DNA of 64,000 bases from Pleomorphochaeta sp963678575 (GCA_963678575.2 CAXXHV010000002.1:2046001-2110000); one strand, 5' to 3'. Positions 26,688 through 36,095 are shown, counted from the first letter of the stretch. Made by a program: numbers and translations. The notes: generated by a model not told the origin, from the letters alone.

Positions 26688-28586
26688 ATGAATTCTAAGT
26701 ATACCAATTTACTTAAGAGCAAAATGAACGATGCTAGTTTTGAAAAACTAACAGCACTTGAAAATGAAAAAGTAATGGATTTTGTTGGACAATTCGCTGA
26801 ACATTGTAATCCAGCAACAATTTATGTTTGTGATGATAGCAAAGAAGATGAACAATACATCAGAGAACAAGCAGTTGCAAAAGGTGAAGAATTTGTATTA
26901 GATAATGACAAACAAACTATCCACTGGGATGGAGCATCTGACCAAGCACGTGACAAAGTTAACACACGTTACATGGTATACAAAGAAAACTTAGAAAAAA
27001 TGAAGAGCTTAAACTCCATCGCTTATGATGACGGTTTAGCAGAAATCATGTCAATTGCTAAGAACAACATGGAAGGCAAAGATGCAGTTGTTAAATTCTT
27101 CTGTGAAGGTCCAGCTTTCAGTAAATTCACAATCCCTTGTGTACAATTTACAGATTCATGGTATGTTGCTCACTCAGAAGCTATTCTTTACAGACCTGCT
27201 TATGCACACTTCAAAGCTTTAAAAGCAGATGAAAAAGATGATTTCTTCAGATTCATTCATTCAGCTGGTCCATTAGATGAAAGAGGCTGTACATTAAATA
27301 TTGATAAGAGAAGAATTTATATGGATACACAAAACAATATTGTTTATTCAATGAATGCTCAATATGCTGGTAACACTGTTGGTTTGAAAAAACACTCAAT
27401 GCGTCTTGCTATCAATAAAGGTGGACAAGAAGGTTGGTTATGTGAACATATGTTCGTAATGGCTTGTGTTAATGAAGATAAAGGACGTAAAACTTACTTC
27501 GCTGGCGCTTACCCATCAGCATGTGGTAAAACATCAACAGCTATGATTCCTGGTGAACAAATCGTTGGTGATGATATTGCTTATTTCAGAAACATGGATG
27601 GTGATTTCAGAGCTGTAAACGTAGAACAAGGTATCTTCGGTATCATTAAAGATGTAAATGCAAAAGATGACCCAGTTATTTTTGAAAACTTAAACATCAA
27701 CCAAGAAGTAATCTTCTCTAACGTATTACGTGGACCAGATAACAAACCTTATTGGTTAGGTTCAGGATTAGATACACCTAAATCAGGTGACAACTTCTCT
27801 GGCGCTGACTGGTTTGAAGGTAAAAAAGATGCTAAAGGTAATGAAATTAAATGTGCTCATGGCAATGCTCGTTACACAATGAGATTAGATTACTTAGAAA
27901 ACTTCGATAAAGATGGATTTGAAGATAAAAACGGTGTATTAGTACAAGGTGTTCTTTACGGTGGACGTGATAGTGATACAACTGTTCCTGTTGAAGAATC
28001 AGCTTCTTGGGAAGAAGGTGTATTATTAAAAGCTTGTACACTAGAATCTGAAACAACTAGTGCAACTTTAGGTGCTGAAGGTGTTAGAACTCCTAGCCCA
28101 ATGGCTAACATGGACTTCTTATCATACCCATTAGGACAATACACTTTAAATAACATTAATTTCGTAAAAGATCTTAAAGCTGAACCAAAAGTATTCTCAA
28201 CAAACTATTTCTTAAGAACTACTGAAGGTCAATTCTGTACTGACAAATTAGCTAAAAAAGTATGGTTACATTGGGCTGAAGGAAGAATCCACGGAGAATA
28301 TGAAGCCTTAGATACACCTACCGGTAAAATTCCACTATATGAAGATTTAAAGAATTTATTCAAAAAATATTTAGATCTAGATTATACTCTTGAAGAATAT
28401 ACTTACCAATTCACTTTCCGTTGTGACAAATGGATTGCTAAATTAGAAAGAAGTAAAGCATATTTCAAGAAAATGGATGAATTCTGCCCACAATTAATTT
28501 TTGACAAATGGGATTCATTTATTGCAAAAATCTCAGATGCAAAAGCAAAATATGGTTCTGAAATCAAACCTGGTGATTTTAAATAA
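26688..28586 (+). CDS. pckG: Phosphoenolpyruvate carboxykinase (GTP)
   Basis: Interconverts oxaloacetate and PEP with GTP/GDP. The 632-residue protein has the GTP-class kinase loop AYPSACGKTSTAM (about residues 278-290), the metal/substrate motif VGDDIAYFRNMDGDFRAVN and the loop FCEGPAFSKF. Length and motifs differ from ATP-type PckA (about 530 residues). In anaerobes this enzyme often works in the PEP-to-oxaloacetate direction during fermentation; together with oxaloacetate decarboxylase at 59-63 kb it gives a C3/C4 node. Codon use is more optimal and less A/T-biased than neighbours, suggesting high expression. SD AAAGGAG. Confidence 0.95.
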   Translation: MNSKYTNLLKSKMNDASFEKLTALENEKVMDFVGQFAEHCNPATIYVCDDSKEDEQYIREQAVAKGEEFVLDNDKQTIHWDGASDQARDKVNTRYMVYKENLEKMKSLNSIAYDDGLAEIMSIAKNNMEGKDAVVKFFCEGPAFSKFTIPCVQFTDSWYVAHSEAILYRPAYAHFKALKADEKDDFFRFIHSAGPLDERGCTLNIDKRRIYMDTQNNIVYSMNAQYAGNTVGLKKHSMRLAINKGGQEGWLCEHMFVMACVNEDKGRKTYFAGAYPSACGKTSTAMIPGEQIVGDDIAYFRNMDGDFRAVNVEQGIFGIIKDVNAKDDPVIFENLNINQEVIFSNVLRGPDNKPYWLGSGLDTPKSGDNFSGADWFEGKKDAKGNEIKCAHGNARYTMRLDYLENFDKDGFEDKNGVLVQGVLYGGRDSDTTVPVEESASWEEGVLLKACTLESETTSATLGAEGVRTPSPMANMDFLSYPLGQYTLNNINFVKDLKAEPKVFSTNYFLRTTEGQFCTDKLAKKVWLHWAEGRIHGEYEALDTPTGKIPLYEDLKNLFKKYLDLDYTLEEYTYQFTFRCDKWIAKLERSKAYFKKMDEFCPQLIFDKWDSFIAKISDAKAKYGSEIKPGDFK

Positions 28587-28608
28587 GATAATTTATCTTG
28601 AAAATTAT

Positions 28609-28640
28609 AATAGTCGTCTTCATGGCGACTATTTTTTTTA
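28609..28640 (+). terminator. Intrinsic terminator of pckG
   Basis: AATAGTCG (28609-28616) pairs with CGACTATT (28626-28633), extended by inner TC/GG pairing, followed by T8. Confidence 0.88.
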
Positions 28641-28675
28641 ATGCAAGATATATTTTTATATGTTAACGTATAATT

Positions 28676-29611
28676 ATGAGCCAGACAGAAAGAATTATTT
28701 ATATTGATAAACAGCTATCTGAGAAAAAAATTCTAACAATTACAAAGATTGCTTCTGAATTTGAAATTAGCACTAGACAAGTAAAAAGAGATATCGAATA
28801 CATGCGAGATCGATTTTTAGCGCCAATTATATATGATTATAAAGAGCATTATTATAAATATGAAAATGATTTTTCACTTACAAATTCCAGTGATGATAAA
28901 ACGTTAATATTTAAAGCTATATTTGAAAACTTCAGTAATGCAAATGGACTACAACCTCTATCCTCCACTTTAATAAAAGAAGGTTTTGATAGCACACTCG
29001 ATGAATCAACAAGGAAGTTATCAAAAAAAATATTATTCCTTTCACCAATTGTAGATTTACCTGATCAAAATATTTTTTCTGTTGTCTCTTTTACTATGAA
29101 AAATAATTATTGTTTAAAATTCAATTATATTAATTTAAAAAATGAATTAACAATTAGAGAAGTTCAACCTTTAAGATTAATAAATGATGGAAAAGCTTGG
29201 TATTTAATAGCCTATGATATAAATAAAAAAGATTTAAGGAATTTCCATTTATCAAGAATGGAAAAACCACAAGAATTATTAAAAAACTACATTTATAAAG
29301 AAGACGAAAAAGAATTAACAAATTATATTTCTTCAGGATTCGGGGTATTTATGAATACAATTTCTTATTTTGCAACTATTGAATTTAAAGATACTGCTGC
29401 TAATATGGTAAAAACACAGACTTGGCATAAAGATCAAAAAGTTATAATTGAAAAAAATAAATTAATAATGACTCTACCTTTTTCCTCATACACTGAAATA
29501 CTATCAAAAATATTATCATATGGTTCAAATGCAAAACCCAAAAGTCCCGATAAATTGATTTCTATGTGGAAAGATGAAATAAAAAAAATGAATAAATTAA
29601 TAATTTCTTAA
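28676..29611 (+). CDS. WYL-domain HTH transcriptional regulator
   Basis: DeoR-like N-terminal HTH (residues about 1-55: TERIIYIDKQL, then ITKIASEFEISTRQVKRDIEYM) followed by a WYL ligand-sensing domain (about 135-215), with the family signature here reading AWYLIAYD plus the downstream RNFHLSRM block. A C-terminal WCX-like part ends the 311-residue protein. WYL domains bind nucleic acid or small nucleotides. It may control the small membrane protein and the uracil permease downstream, but this rests on position only. The ATG lacks an SD and TATAAT lies one base upstream of it. Confidence 0.85.
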   Translation: MSQTERIIYIDKQLSEKKILTITKIASEFEISTRQVKRDIEYMRDRFLAPIIYDYKEHYYKYENDFSLTNSSDDKTLIFKAIFENFSNANGLQPLSSTLIKEGFDSTLDESTRKLSKKILFLSPIVDLPDQNIFSVVSFTMKNNYCLKFNYINLKNELTIREVQPLRLINDGKAWYLIAYDINKKDLRNFHLSRMEKPQELLKNYIYKEDEKELTNYISSGFGVFMNTISYFATIEFKDTAANMVKTQTWHKDQKVIIEKNKLIMTLPFSSYTEILSKILSYGSNAKPKSPDKLISMWKDEIKKMNKLIIS

Positions 29612-29676
29612 TTTGGGGACAATATATGTCCTTGCCTCCGTATTATTATTGAAACATAAAAAGGAGCTCCCCAAAT
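29611..29676 (+). promoter_or_regulatory. Leader with pairing across the start site of the small membrane protein gene
   Basis: ATTTGGGGA (29611-29619) is perfectly complementary to TCCCCAAAT (29668-29676), whose last two bases are the A and T of the start codon. The SD AAGGAG (29661-29666) sits directly beside the stem. A small GGAC/GTCC hairpin could form inside the loop. Pairing would hide the start codon. Confidence 0.55.
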
Positions 29677-29821
29677 GGAAGAAAATAAATATCTATTCAA
29701 AAAACCACTAAATCAATTAATAAGTAATAAAAAGCTTTTTATTTCTTTAATAATTCTAATTATTTTATTCTTTCCATTAATCATAATCTTGGGGGTTTTT
29801 TTACCACTCTTTAATCATTAA
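29675..29821 (+). CDS. 48-residue single-pass membrane protein
   Basis: Short gene supported by an excellent SD (AAGGAG, 8-base spacing) and a clear protein layout: a charged N terminus MEENKYLFKKPLNQLISNKK (residues 1-20), one long hydrophobic helix (about 21-46, LFISLIILIILFFPLIIILG and on) and the end NH. The ATG at 29675 and TAA at 29819-29821 enclose 48 codons. It sits between the WYL regulator and a strong terminator, so it may be co-transcribed with the regulator. Positive-inside rule predicts a cytoplasmic N terminus. Function unknown; similar small proteins often modulate transporters or kinases. Confidence 0.65.
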   Translation: MEENKYLFKKPLNQLISNKKLFISLIILIILFFPLIIILGVFLPLFNH

Positions 29822-29883
29822 AAGCCCTTTTTATCAAACTTTTCTTTAACTATGTTGCACTCTGTTGAAGAAATAACTCTTTT

Positions 29884-29913
29884 CCCCCTATTCTTTTTAT
29901 ATAGGGGGTTTTC
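29884..29913 (+). terminator. Intrinsic terminator after the small protein gene
   Basis: Stem CCCCCTAT (29884-29891) / ATAGGGGG (29901-29908) followed by TTTTCTTTT. Confidence 0.88.
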
Positions 29914-29941
29914 TTTTATATAAATTTCTTGCTATTGTAAA

Positions 29942-29961
29942 ATGACTTATCAGTAAGTCAT
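29942..29961. repeat. Perfect inverted repeat upstream of the uracil permease gene
   Basis: ATGACTTA-TCAG-TAAGTCAT, 8-bp arms, 47 bp before the uraA start codon. It could be an operator in the uraA promoter or a leader hairpin. Confidence 0.55.
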
Positions 29962-30008
29962 AAAAAATCAATGCTATTTTTAATCAATAGTTATCTTTAG
30001 GAGTTTTT

Positions 30009-31307
30009 ATGTCAGATAAATTTATCTCAGGCGCCGTTTACGGGCCAAGTGAAAAACCCCCAATCGGAGAATGGGTTTTCTTAAGCATTCAACACGTATT
30101 TGCCATGTTTGGGGCAACCATCTTAGTACCTATTCTCACAGGATTAAGTCCTAGTGCAGCACTATTTAGTGCAGGAACAGGAACATTAATCTACATTCTA
30201 GTTACGAAAGCTAAGGTGCCAGCGTTTTTAGGTAGTTCATTTGCTTTTATCCCTCCAATTATAATGGTATCATCGGCTTTCGGTTTACCTTATGCGTTGG
30301 GGGGTGCTTTTTGTGCAGGCCTTTTCTATGCAATAATTGCTGCAATTATTAAAGCAGTTGGACATGCTTGGTTAGACAGAGCACTACCACCAGTTGTTAT
30401 TGGTTCAGTCATAATAGTAATTGGTCTAAATCTAGCACCAACTGCAATGAGTATGGCAATGAATGATGCTAGTGGAAATTATAGTATGGTAGCTCTATCA
30501 ATTGCTTTAGTAACCCTTTCAATTACAATTATTGCTAATATTTTCTTTAAACGATTTTGGGCTCTAATTCCAATATTAATCGGATTATTCTGTGGCTATA
30601 TGTTTACTTTAATAATGGGATTCTTCTTCCCTGCTTATAGTATTATCGACTATACACAGTTAAATGAAGCAGCTTGGTTAAGTTTACCAACATTGGCTTT
30701 ACCAAAATTTAATATAGTAGCTATTCTTTCTTTTATAATTGTATCCTTTGCAACAATTTGTGAACATCTTGGAGATATCTTAGTACTAAGTAACGTTGTA
30801 GGCGAAAATTACTATGAAAAACCAGGTTTACACAGAACTTTATTAGGAGATGGACTTGCAACTGCTTGGGCTTCATTATGGGGTGGTCCACCAAATACTA
30901 CATATGGAGAAAACATTGGAGTATTAGCTATAACTAAAGTTTATAGTGTTTGGGTTATTGGTGGAGCAGCAGTTCTAGCAACATTATTATCTTTCTTTGG
31001 TAAATTTGGAGCTTTAATACAAACAATCCCTACCCCAGTTCTTGGTGGTATATCTATGTTATTATTTGGAATAATTGCTTCTAGTGGTTTAAGAACATTA
31101 GTTGAAAGTGGTGTAAATTATAAAGATAAACGTAATTTAACAATCAGTAGTGTAATTTTAGTTATTGGAATTGGTGGAGGAATGATTTCTTTCCCAATAA
31201 ATGATAAATTATCATTTGCTCTAGGTGGCGTTGCTCTTGCAACATTAGTAGGTATTCTTTTAAATTTAATATTACCTCAAACAGATCCAAATGTAGATTA
31301 CATTTAA
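30009..31307 (+). CDS. uraA: Uracil permease (NCS2 family)
   Basis: Inner-membrane nucleobase symporter of the NCS2 family with about 12-14 helices over 432 residues. The opening PPIGEWVFLSIQHVFAMFGATILVP is characteristic of UraA/PyrP; the helix 8 acidic residue is in ATICEHLGDILVLS (glutamate that contacts uracil) and helix 10 carries the block GGPPNTTYGENIGVLAITKV. The block with TTYGEN favours uracil over xanthine. SD TAGGAG. Xanthine dehydrogenase lies 2 kb away, but on the other strand and separated by terminators. Confidence 0.92.
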   Translation: MSDKFISGAVYGPSEKPPIGEWVFLSIQHVFAMFGATILVPILTGLSPSAALFSAGTGTLIYILVTKAKVPAFLGSSFAFIPPIIMVSSAFGLPYALGGAFCAGLFYAIIAAIIKAVGHAWLDRALPPVVIGSVIIVIGLNLAPTAMSMAMNDASGNYSMVALSIALVTLSITIIANIFFKRFWALIPILIGLFCGYMFTLIMGFFFPAYSIIDYTQLNEAAWLSLPTLALPKFNIVAILSFIIVSFATICEHLGDILVLSNVVGENYYEKPGLHRTLLGDGLATAWASLWGGPPNTTYGENIGVLAITKVYSVWVIGGAAVLATLLSFFGKFGALIQTIPTPVLGGISMLLFGIIASSGLRTLVESGVNYKDKRNLTISSVILVIGIGGGMISFPINDKLSFALGGVALATLVGILLNLILPQTDPNVDYI

Positions 31308-31326
31308 TAAATTTAAGTTAATAATT

Positions 31327-31370
31327 AAAGGAACTCAGCTAATTAAAAAATAGCAATGAGTTCCTTTTTT
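31327..31370 (+). terminator. Intrinsic terminator of uraA
   Basis: AAAGGAACTCA (31327-31337) pairs with TGAGTTCCTTT (31357-31367), with an inner GCT/AGC pair, followed by further T residues. Confidence 0.9.
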
Positions 31371-31409
31371 ATCTTTATCAATTGGCAAAAAAAATATATT
31401 CTAAATAAT

Positions 31410-32300
31410 ATGTACATTTATAAACTAATTAAAAACGACAATGAACTAATTTCTTTAATTAAGTACTTTAAAGATAATAATCTTTTAAGCATCGCAATGG
31501 ATTTTGAAGGAGAATTTAACCTACATATTTATGGTGAACATTTATGTTTAATTCAACTCTTTGATACCAAAGATTTTTATATTATAGATCCTTTTACTAT
31601 CAGTAAAGAAACACTTAAGCTTTTTCTAGAAGATAAAGAAATAGAAAAAATAATGTTTTCTTGTGATAGCGATGCTTCTCTTGTCAGAAAACAATTTGAT
31701 ATTCAAATAAACAACATTTTTGACGTTAGAATAATTGCTTTAGAACTTGAATTTGAAAAAGGATATGCTGCAACAGTAAATAATTTTTTGAATGTTGATA
31801 TAGGTGATAAAAATTCAAAGAAAAAAAATCAAATGACTAATTGGCTAAAAAGACCTTTAAATGATAATCAAATTCAATATGCTTTAGAAGATGTTGCATA
31901 TCTACATCAACTCAAAGAAGTATTATTAAAAAAAGCAGAAGAAAACCACAAACTTAATACTGTTTTAAAAAAAATGAAAATAGCAGGAAAAGAAATAAAT
32001 CCTCCAAAACCAGGATGGGTAAAAATTACTAATTGGAAAAAACTTAATAAAAAAGAGAAAATATTACTTAAACATTTTTTTATTGCAAGAGACATTGTTG
32101 CAAAAAAAATGAATGTACCTGCTGTAAGAATTTTAGAAAAAAGAAAACTTGTGGATTTGCTATATTGTTACGAAAATGACAACCAAGTCAAAGCTGCAAT
32201 AAAAAATAAAAACTATAAATTTGAAAGAATACTTTATCCATTAGTAAAAAAAGCAATAGAAGATGCAAAAAAAGAAATTAATGCATCTCCAATTCATTAA
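31410..32300 (+). CDS. rnd: Ribonuclease D (3'-5' exonuclease with HRDC domain)
   Basis: DEDDy-type exoribonuclease, probably trimming tRNA 3' ends. Exo I: MDFEGEFN (DxE); Exo II within SCDSDASLVRKQF; Exo III: YALEDVAYL (YxxxD). A C-terminal HRDC-like region follows (about residues 205-280). The start is set at ATG 31410 (MYIYKLIKN), giving 296 residues. An in-frame ATG at 31356 lies inside the uraA terminator hairpin and would add a hydrophobic stretch unlike the family. There is no SD; TATATT at 31395-31400 is spaced so that the mRNA may begin at or near the ATG. It converges on the ketopantoate reductase gene with only 6 bp between. Confidence 0.87.
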   Translation: MYIYKLIKNDNELISLIKYFKDNNLLSIAMDFEGEFNLHIYGEHLCLIQLFDTKDFYIIDPFTISKETLKLFLEDKEIEKIMFSCDSDASLVRKQFDIQINNIFDVRIIALELEFEKGYAATVNNFLNVDIGDKNSKKKNQMTNWLKRPLNDNQIQYALEDVAYLHQLKEVLLKKAEENHKLNTVLKKMKIAGKEINPPKPGWVKITNWKKLNKKEKILLKHFFIARDIVAKKMNVPAVRILEKRKLVDLLYCYENDNQVKAAIKNKNYKFERILYPLVKKAIEDAKKEINASPIH

Positions 32301-32306
32301 TAATAA

Positions 32307-33227
32307 TTATTTATTCTTTAACATTTCATTGCGATATTCGGCTCCTTGAGCCAAATAATATATACTTTCACAATAGGGAACTTCAATATTATGTTTTTTT
32401 GCAAGTTCCATTATTGTCTTGCTAAACCACTTATTCTCAGTCCTTCGAGAAGCTTCAATATCTTGGCACATAGAAGTTTTTCCAAATTCATCTAAACTTA
32501 AAATGATTTTTTGATTATTTTCAATATCTTCATCACTTAATATAACTGATTCTTTACTTGCTATAAGTTGAACTTCTTTTGAAACTTTTTTTGATAAAAT
32601 TTGAACATCTTCACTTTTAAACACACCATATCCGGCTCTTAAAATTGACGATATTGTATTATAAACAATATTTAACATAAATTTATTCCATAAATCATGT
32701 TTAATATTATTTGGAATCTTATATTCTATCCCTGCTCTTTGAAATAAATTTTCTACGGCAATAACTTCTTCAGTTCTTTCATCATTTTCACTACCAAAAA
32801 CTATGATACCAGAGCTTGAACACTTAATTTCCTGTTTCAAATTCTCACTACTAAGGCCAACAGCAAAACTATATAAAACTGTTGCTTGAGGAAATTTTTC
32901 TTTTAAGATTCTCTCAGATACTATTCCATTAAGTAAAGATAAAATAATTGTATTCTCATCTACTAAATTTTCTATATCTTTAATTACTTGATTTAGATGA
33001 TTATTTTTTGTTGCTACAATTAATAATTGCGGAATTTGAGAGTTATTGCTTGATACAAAATTATAGAATTTTTTTTCTTTATTAATTGTGACACCGGTCT
33101 TCTCATATCGATCTTTTCTTTCACCATTTACAATTACCTGAAAAGAATCAGTAATTTTTGAAATTTTATCACCATAGATAGCTCCAACAGCACCTAATCC
33201 TATTAAACTTACTTTTCTAATTTCCAC
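32307..33227 (-). CDS. panE: 2-dehydropantoate 2-reductase (ketopantoate reductase family)
   Basis: NADPH-dependent reduction of ketopantoate to pantoate for coenzyme A. N-terminal Rossmann motif GLGAVGAIYG (about residues 10-19); catalytic lysine candidate in NIKHDLWNKFMLNIVYN (the KxxxN pattern, about 180-190); C-terminal helical block CQDIEASRRTENKWFSKTI with conserved S/D-x-x-x-G/R-type residues. 306 residues. The start is GTG at 33227, with AGGAG 8 bases upstream. It follows the xanthine dehydrogenase gene by 47 bp on the same strand and may be co-transcribed. Orthologue versus other ApbA-family enzyme is not fully certain. Confidence 0.85.
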   Translation of the reverse strand: MEIRKVSLIGLGAVGAIYGDKISKITDSFQVIVNGERKDRYEKTGVTINKEKKFYNFVSSNNSQIPQLLIVATKNNHLNQVIKDIENLVDENTIILSLLNGIVSERILKEKFPQATVLYSFAVGLSSENLKQEIKCSSSGIIVFGSENDERTEEVIAVENLFQRAGIEYKIPNNIKHDLWNKFMLNIVYNTISSILRAGYGVFKSEDVQILSKKVSKEVQLIASKESVILSDEDIENNQKIILSLDEFGKTSMCQDIEASRRTENKWFSKTIMELAKKHNIEVPYCESIYYLAQGAEYRNEMLKNK

Positions 33228-33274
33228 TATAATAACTCCTAATAGAAAGTCCCCCCTAAACGAGAGGACAAATC

Positions 33275-35839
33275 TTATCTAGCTTCTTTTTTTTTCTTAT
33301 ATGGAGTGCCACCTAAAGGTAGTTCCTTTCTAAAAATCCCATCAAATCTATAATATGCCATTTGACATGCTGGTGCAGTTGCAATAGTACTTAATTCACC
33401 AATTCCCTTAGCCCCATAAGAATATCCTGTTTTTCCAGGTCCTGTTACAAATTTTAATTCAATCTTAGGGACATCAGTGCTTCTTAATAATCCTAATGTA
33501 CCATATTTAACTTTTAAATATCCACCATAAGTTGGAAAATCTTCAGTTAAACCATAACCTAAACCCATAACAACCCCACCTTCAACTTGACCCTCTAAAG
33601 TTGTCAAATTAACAGGAGTTCCTACATCACAAATTGCATGCACTCTTTCAAGCTTCCCATTATCATCCAATTCAACAAGTTGAATAGCATAACTATATGC
33701 CAAATGACTAACAGGATGCTTTTTTTCTGAATTTATCGGATCTGAATAAAAAGTAAAATCTCCTCTAAATTCTTGCCCCTCTAAGGCTTCTAATGAATTA
33801 TTTTCTAAAGCTTCTTTCAATTTTTCAGCAGCTCTTTTAATTGCTTCTCCAGTAAATGCCGTTTGTCTACTTGCTGTGCTACACCCTGAATTTGGAGTTC
33901 TCCTTGTATTAGGAGGTTCTACTAAAATTTTATCTTTATCTATATTACAAGTTTCACCTAACATTTGAGTTGCCATAGTAGCAATCCCTTGTCCCATACA
34001 AGCGGCACTAGTTCTAATATGAACTATAGAATTTTCAATTGATAAAATACATCTACCTGAGTCAGGAACACCAACACCAATCCCAGAATTCTTAAAAGAA
34101 TTAGCAAACCCTATTTTTGGATTACTATAATATATCTCTCTTGCAGCATCCATACATTCAACAATACCACAATCCTCGGAAGTAATTTGACCATTGGGCA
34201 TAGTATCCCCAACTCTTAAAGCATTTTTATATTTGAACTCAAAAGGATCCATATTAACTTTCTCTGCTAATAAATTCAAATTTGATTCAATTGCAAAACA
34301 GCTTTGAGTTACCCCAAAACCTCTAAAAGCTCCACCAGGAACGTTATTTGTATAAACAGCTTTGCCGACAATCTCAATATTTTGATAATTATATGGACCT
34401 GAAGCATGTGTACACGCTCTTTGAAGAACAGGACCGCCTAAAGAAGCATAAGCTCCAGTATTTGCTATTATCTCTGCCTTCATAGCAGTAATCTTTCCAT
34501 TTTCATCACAAGCTGTTGTAATATCAATTTCCATTGGGTGACGTTTAGGGTGAACCATAAGGCTTTCTTGTCTTGTTAGATGTAGTTTTACAGGTTTATT
34601 TGTTAAATAAGCCATTAAAGCAGCATGGTGCTGGACACTCATATCCTCTTTGCCTCCAAAACCACCACCAACTAAAGCTGCCTCAACTTCAATATCATCT
34701 AAAGGTAATTTTAACATTCTAGCTACTTCTCTTTGATCATCATATACAGATTGAGAAGAAGTATACAATTTTAAACCCTTTCCTTGTGGTAGAGCTACAG
34801 CACATTCAACTTCCATAAATGCATGTTCTGTATAGGGGGTTTTATAAGTTGATCTAACAACATGAGCACTGTTTTTAAGAGCTGTTTCCACATCTCCTCT
34901 TTTTATATGCTCAACTTGAAGAAGGTTCCCTTTTTCATGAATTTTTGGAGAATCTTCACTCATTGCTTGATGAACATCCGTTATAGCAGGTAATTCTTCA
35001 TATTCAATTTCAATTAAAGATAAAATCTCATCAAGTGCATCAATTTCAGTAGCTGCAATTATAGCAATTCCATCACCTATATACCTTGTAATATCTCCCA
35101 CGTTAATTAAAACATCCCAATCTTGAACTAAGTGACCTAATTTATTCTCAGGAACATCTTTTGCTGTTGCAATCTTTACACATTTTGGATGTTGTTCTGC
35201 TTTTGATACATCAAGAGCTAATACTTTTGCTCTTGGATATGCACTTCTTAAAACTTTTAAATGAAGCATTCCCTCAAGATTAATATCGTCAGCAAAAACA
35301 CCTCTTCCTAAAGTTTTATCAAGAGCATCAGGTCTAATAAATCTTTTACCAAGCTTTGGATCATCATTAATGTTGTTGATTTCTAAATTTTCTCTAAAAT
35401 ATCGAGCGCAATCTAAAATTGCTTTTTCGATTTTCACATACCCTGTACATCTACAGATATTTCCCCTAATAGCTTTTTTTACTTCTTCAGGGGTAGGATT
35501 GTTATTCACATCTATTAATGCTTTTGCTGCTAATACCATACCAGGTGTACAAAATCCACACTGGACAGCTCCAGCATTAGCAAAGCAGTACCCGTAAACA
35601 TCCTCTTCTCTTTGTGTTAGGCCTTCAATTGTAATAATATTTTTTCTATCAAGCTTAGAAATTTTAGCCAAACAAGCTTTTGTAGCTTTTCCATCAATTA
35701 TGACAGTACAAGTTCCACAAGCTCCTTCACTACATCCATCTTTTGTACCATAGAGATTAAGATTTTCTCTCAAAAATCTTAATAAAGATTTGTCTACATC
35801 CGTTGTTATTTTTTTACCATTGACGCTGAAAGTATGCAC
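33275..35839 (-). CDS. Xanthine dehydrogenase-type molybdenum hydroxylase, fused 2Fe-2S and Mo subunits
   Basis: Single 854-residue protein joining an N-terminal pair of [2Fe-2S] domains (residues about 1-155: DGCSEGACGTCTV and CGFCTPGMV ... GNICRCTGY) to the molybdopterin-binding large subunit (about 165-850: GGFGGKEDMSVQHHAALMAY, GAFRGFGVTQ, GAKGIGE with the catalytic glutamate). The FAD subunit is absent. This fused, FAD-less layout and length match the selenium-dependent xanthine dehydrogenase family of anaerobes, whose selenium is in the cofactor and not selenocysteine. It would oxidise xanthine or related purines with ferredoxin-like acceptors. GTG start at 35839 with GGAGG 6 bases upstream. 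Maturation genes are not in the window. Confidence 0.87.
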   Translation of the reverse strand: MHTFSVNGKKITTDVDKSLLRFLRENLNLYGTKDGCSEGACGTCTVIIDGKATKACLAKISKLDRKNIITIEGLTQREEDVYGYCFANAGAVQCGFCTPGMVLAAKALIDVNNNPTPEEVKKAIRGNICRCTGYVKIEKAILDCARYFRENLEINNINDDPKLGKRFIRPDALDKTLGRGVFADDINLEGMLHLKVLRSAYPRAKVLALDVSKAEQHPKCVKIATAKDVPENKLGHLVQDWDVLINVGDITRYIGDGIAIIAATEIDALDEILSLIEIEYEELPAITDVHQAMSEDSPKIHEKGNLLQVEHIKRGDVETALKNSAHVVRSTYKTPYTEHAFMEVECAVALPQGKGLKLYTSSQSVYDDQREVARMLKLPLDDIEVEAALVGGGFGGKEDMSVQHHAALMAYLTNKPVKLHLTRQESLMVHPKRHPMEIDITTACDENGKITAMKAEIIANTGAYASLGGPVLQRACTHASGPYNYQNIEIVGKAVYTNNVPGGAFRGFGVTQSCFAIESNLNLLAEKVNMDPFEFKYKNALRVGDTMPNGQITSEDCGIVECMDAAREIYYSNPKIGFANSFKNSGIGVGVPDSGRCILSIENSIVHIRTSAACMGQGIATMATQMLGETCNIDKDKILVEPPNTRRTPNSGCSTASRQTAFTGEAIKRAAEKLKEALENNSLEALEGQEFRGDFTFYSDPINSEKKHPVSHLAYSYAIQLVELDDNGKLERVHAICDVGTPVNLTTLEGQVEGGVVMGLGYGLTEDFPTYGGYLKVKYGTLGLLRSTDVPKIELKFVTGPGKTGYSYGAKGIGELSTIATAPACQMAYYRFDGIFRKELPLGGTPYKKKKEAR

Positions 35840-35960
35840 AGCGTTCCTCCTGGGTTTGCACGTTGTGCTTGAAATCTGCGTGTCGCTTAGTTTAACAATT
35901 GGTTAAGTCTGTGATACAACGCTAAAGTTATTTTCCCATACCTAATAACTTTTTGTCAAT
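35840..35960 (-). promoter_or_regulatory. Structured leader of the xanthine dehydrogenase gene
   Basis: On the minus strand TTGACA (35954-35959) opens a G+C-richer leader. It holds an inverted repeat AAAGTTATT/AATAACTTT (35924-35952), TTAAC/GTTAA, and a GCAC-AAC-GTGC hairpin just before the SD. AACGCT between SD and GTG start (35840-35845) can pair with AGCGTT upstream (35918-35923). No good -10 was found. No known riboswitch class was recognised. Confidence 0.45.
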
Positions 35961-36066
35961 ATATATCGATTGATTAATAAAAATTACTATGCATTATAAA
36001 TCCTTTCTACAATTTAATTTGAAATAATAATTTATCATTGTTCCAAATATAAAAATGATAAAGCCT

Positions 36067-36095
36067 TTTACACATTTTAATTTCTAATCTATAAT
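36067..36095 (+). promoter_or_regulatory. Promoter placed for a leaderless DUF3842 mRNA
   Basis: TTTACA (36067-36072), exactly 17 bp, TATAAT (36090-36095). The ATG at 36104 begins 9 bases after the -10 box, where transcription should start. Confidence 0.65.

Noticed and set aside
28669..28674. TATAAT directly before the WYL gene as its promoter
   Set aside because: Only one base separates it from the ATG, so transcription would start inside the gene; no -35 box at the right distance.
31356..31409. Longer N terminus for RNase D from the ATG at 31356
   Set aside because: That ATG lies inside the uraA terminator hairpin; the family fold begins at the ATG at 31410.
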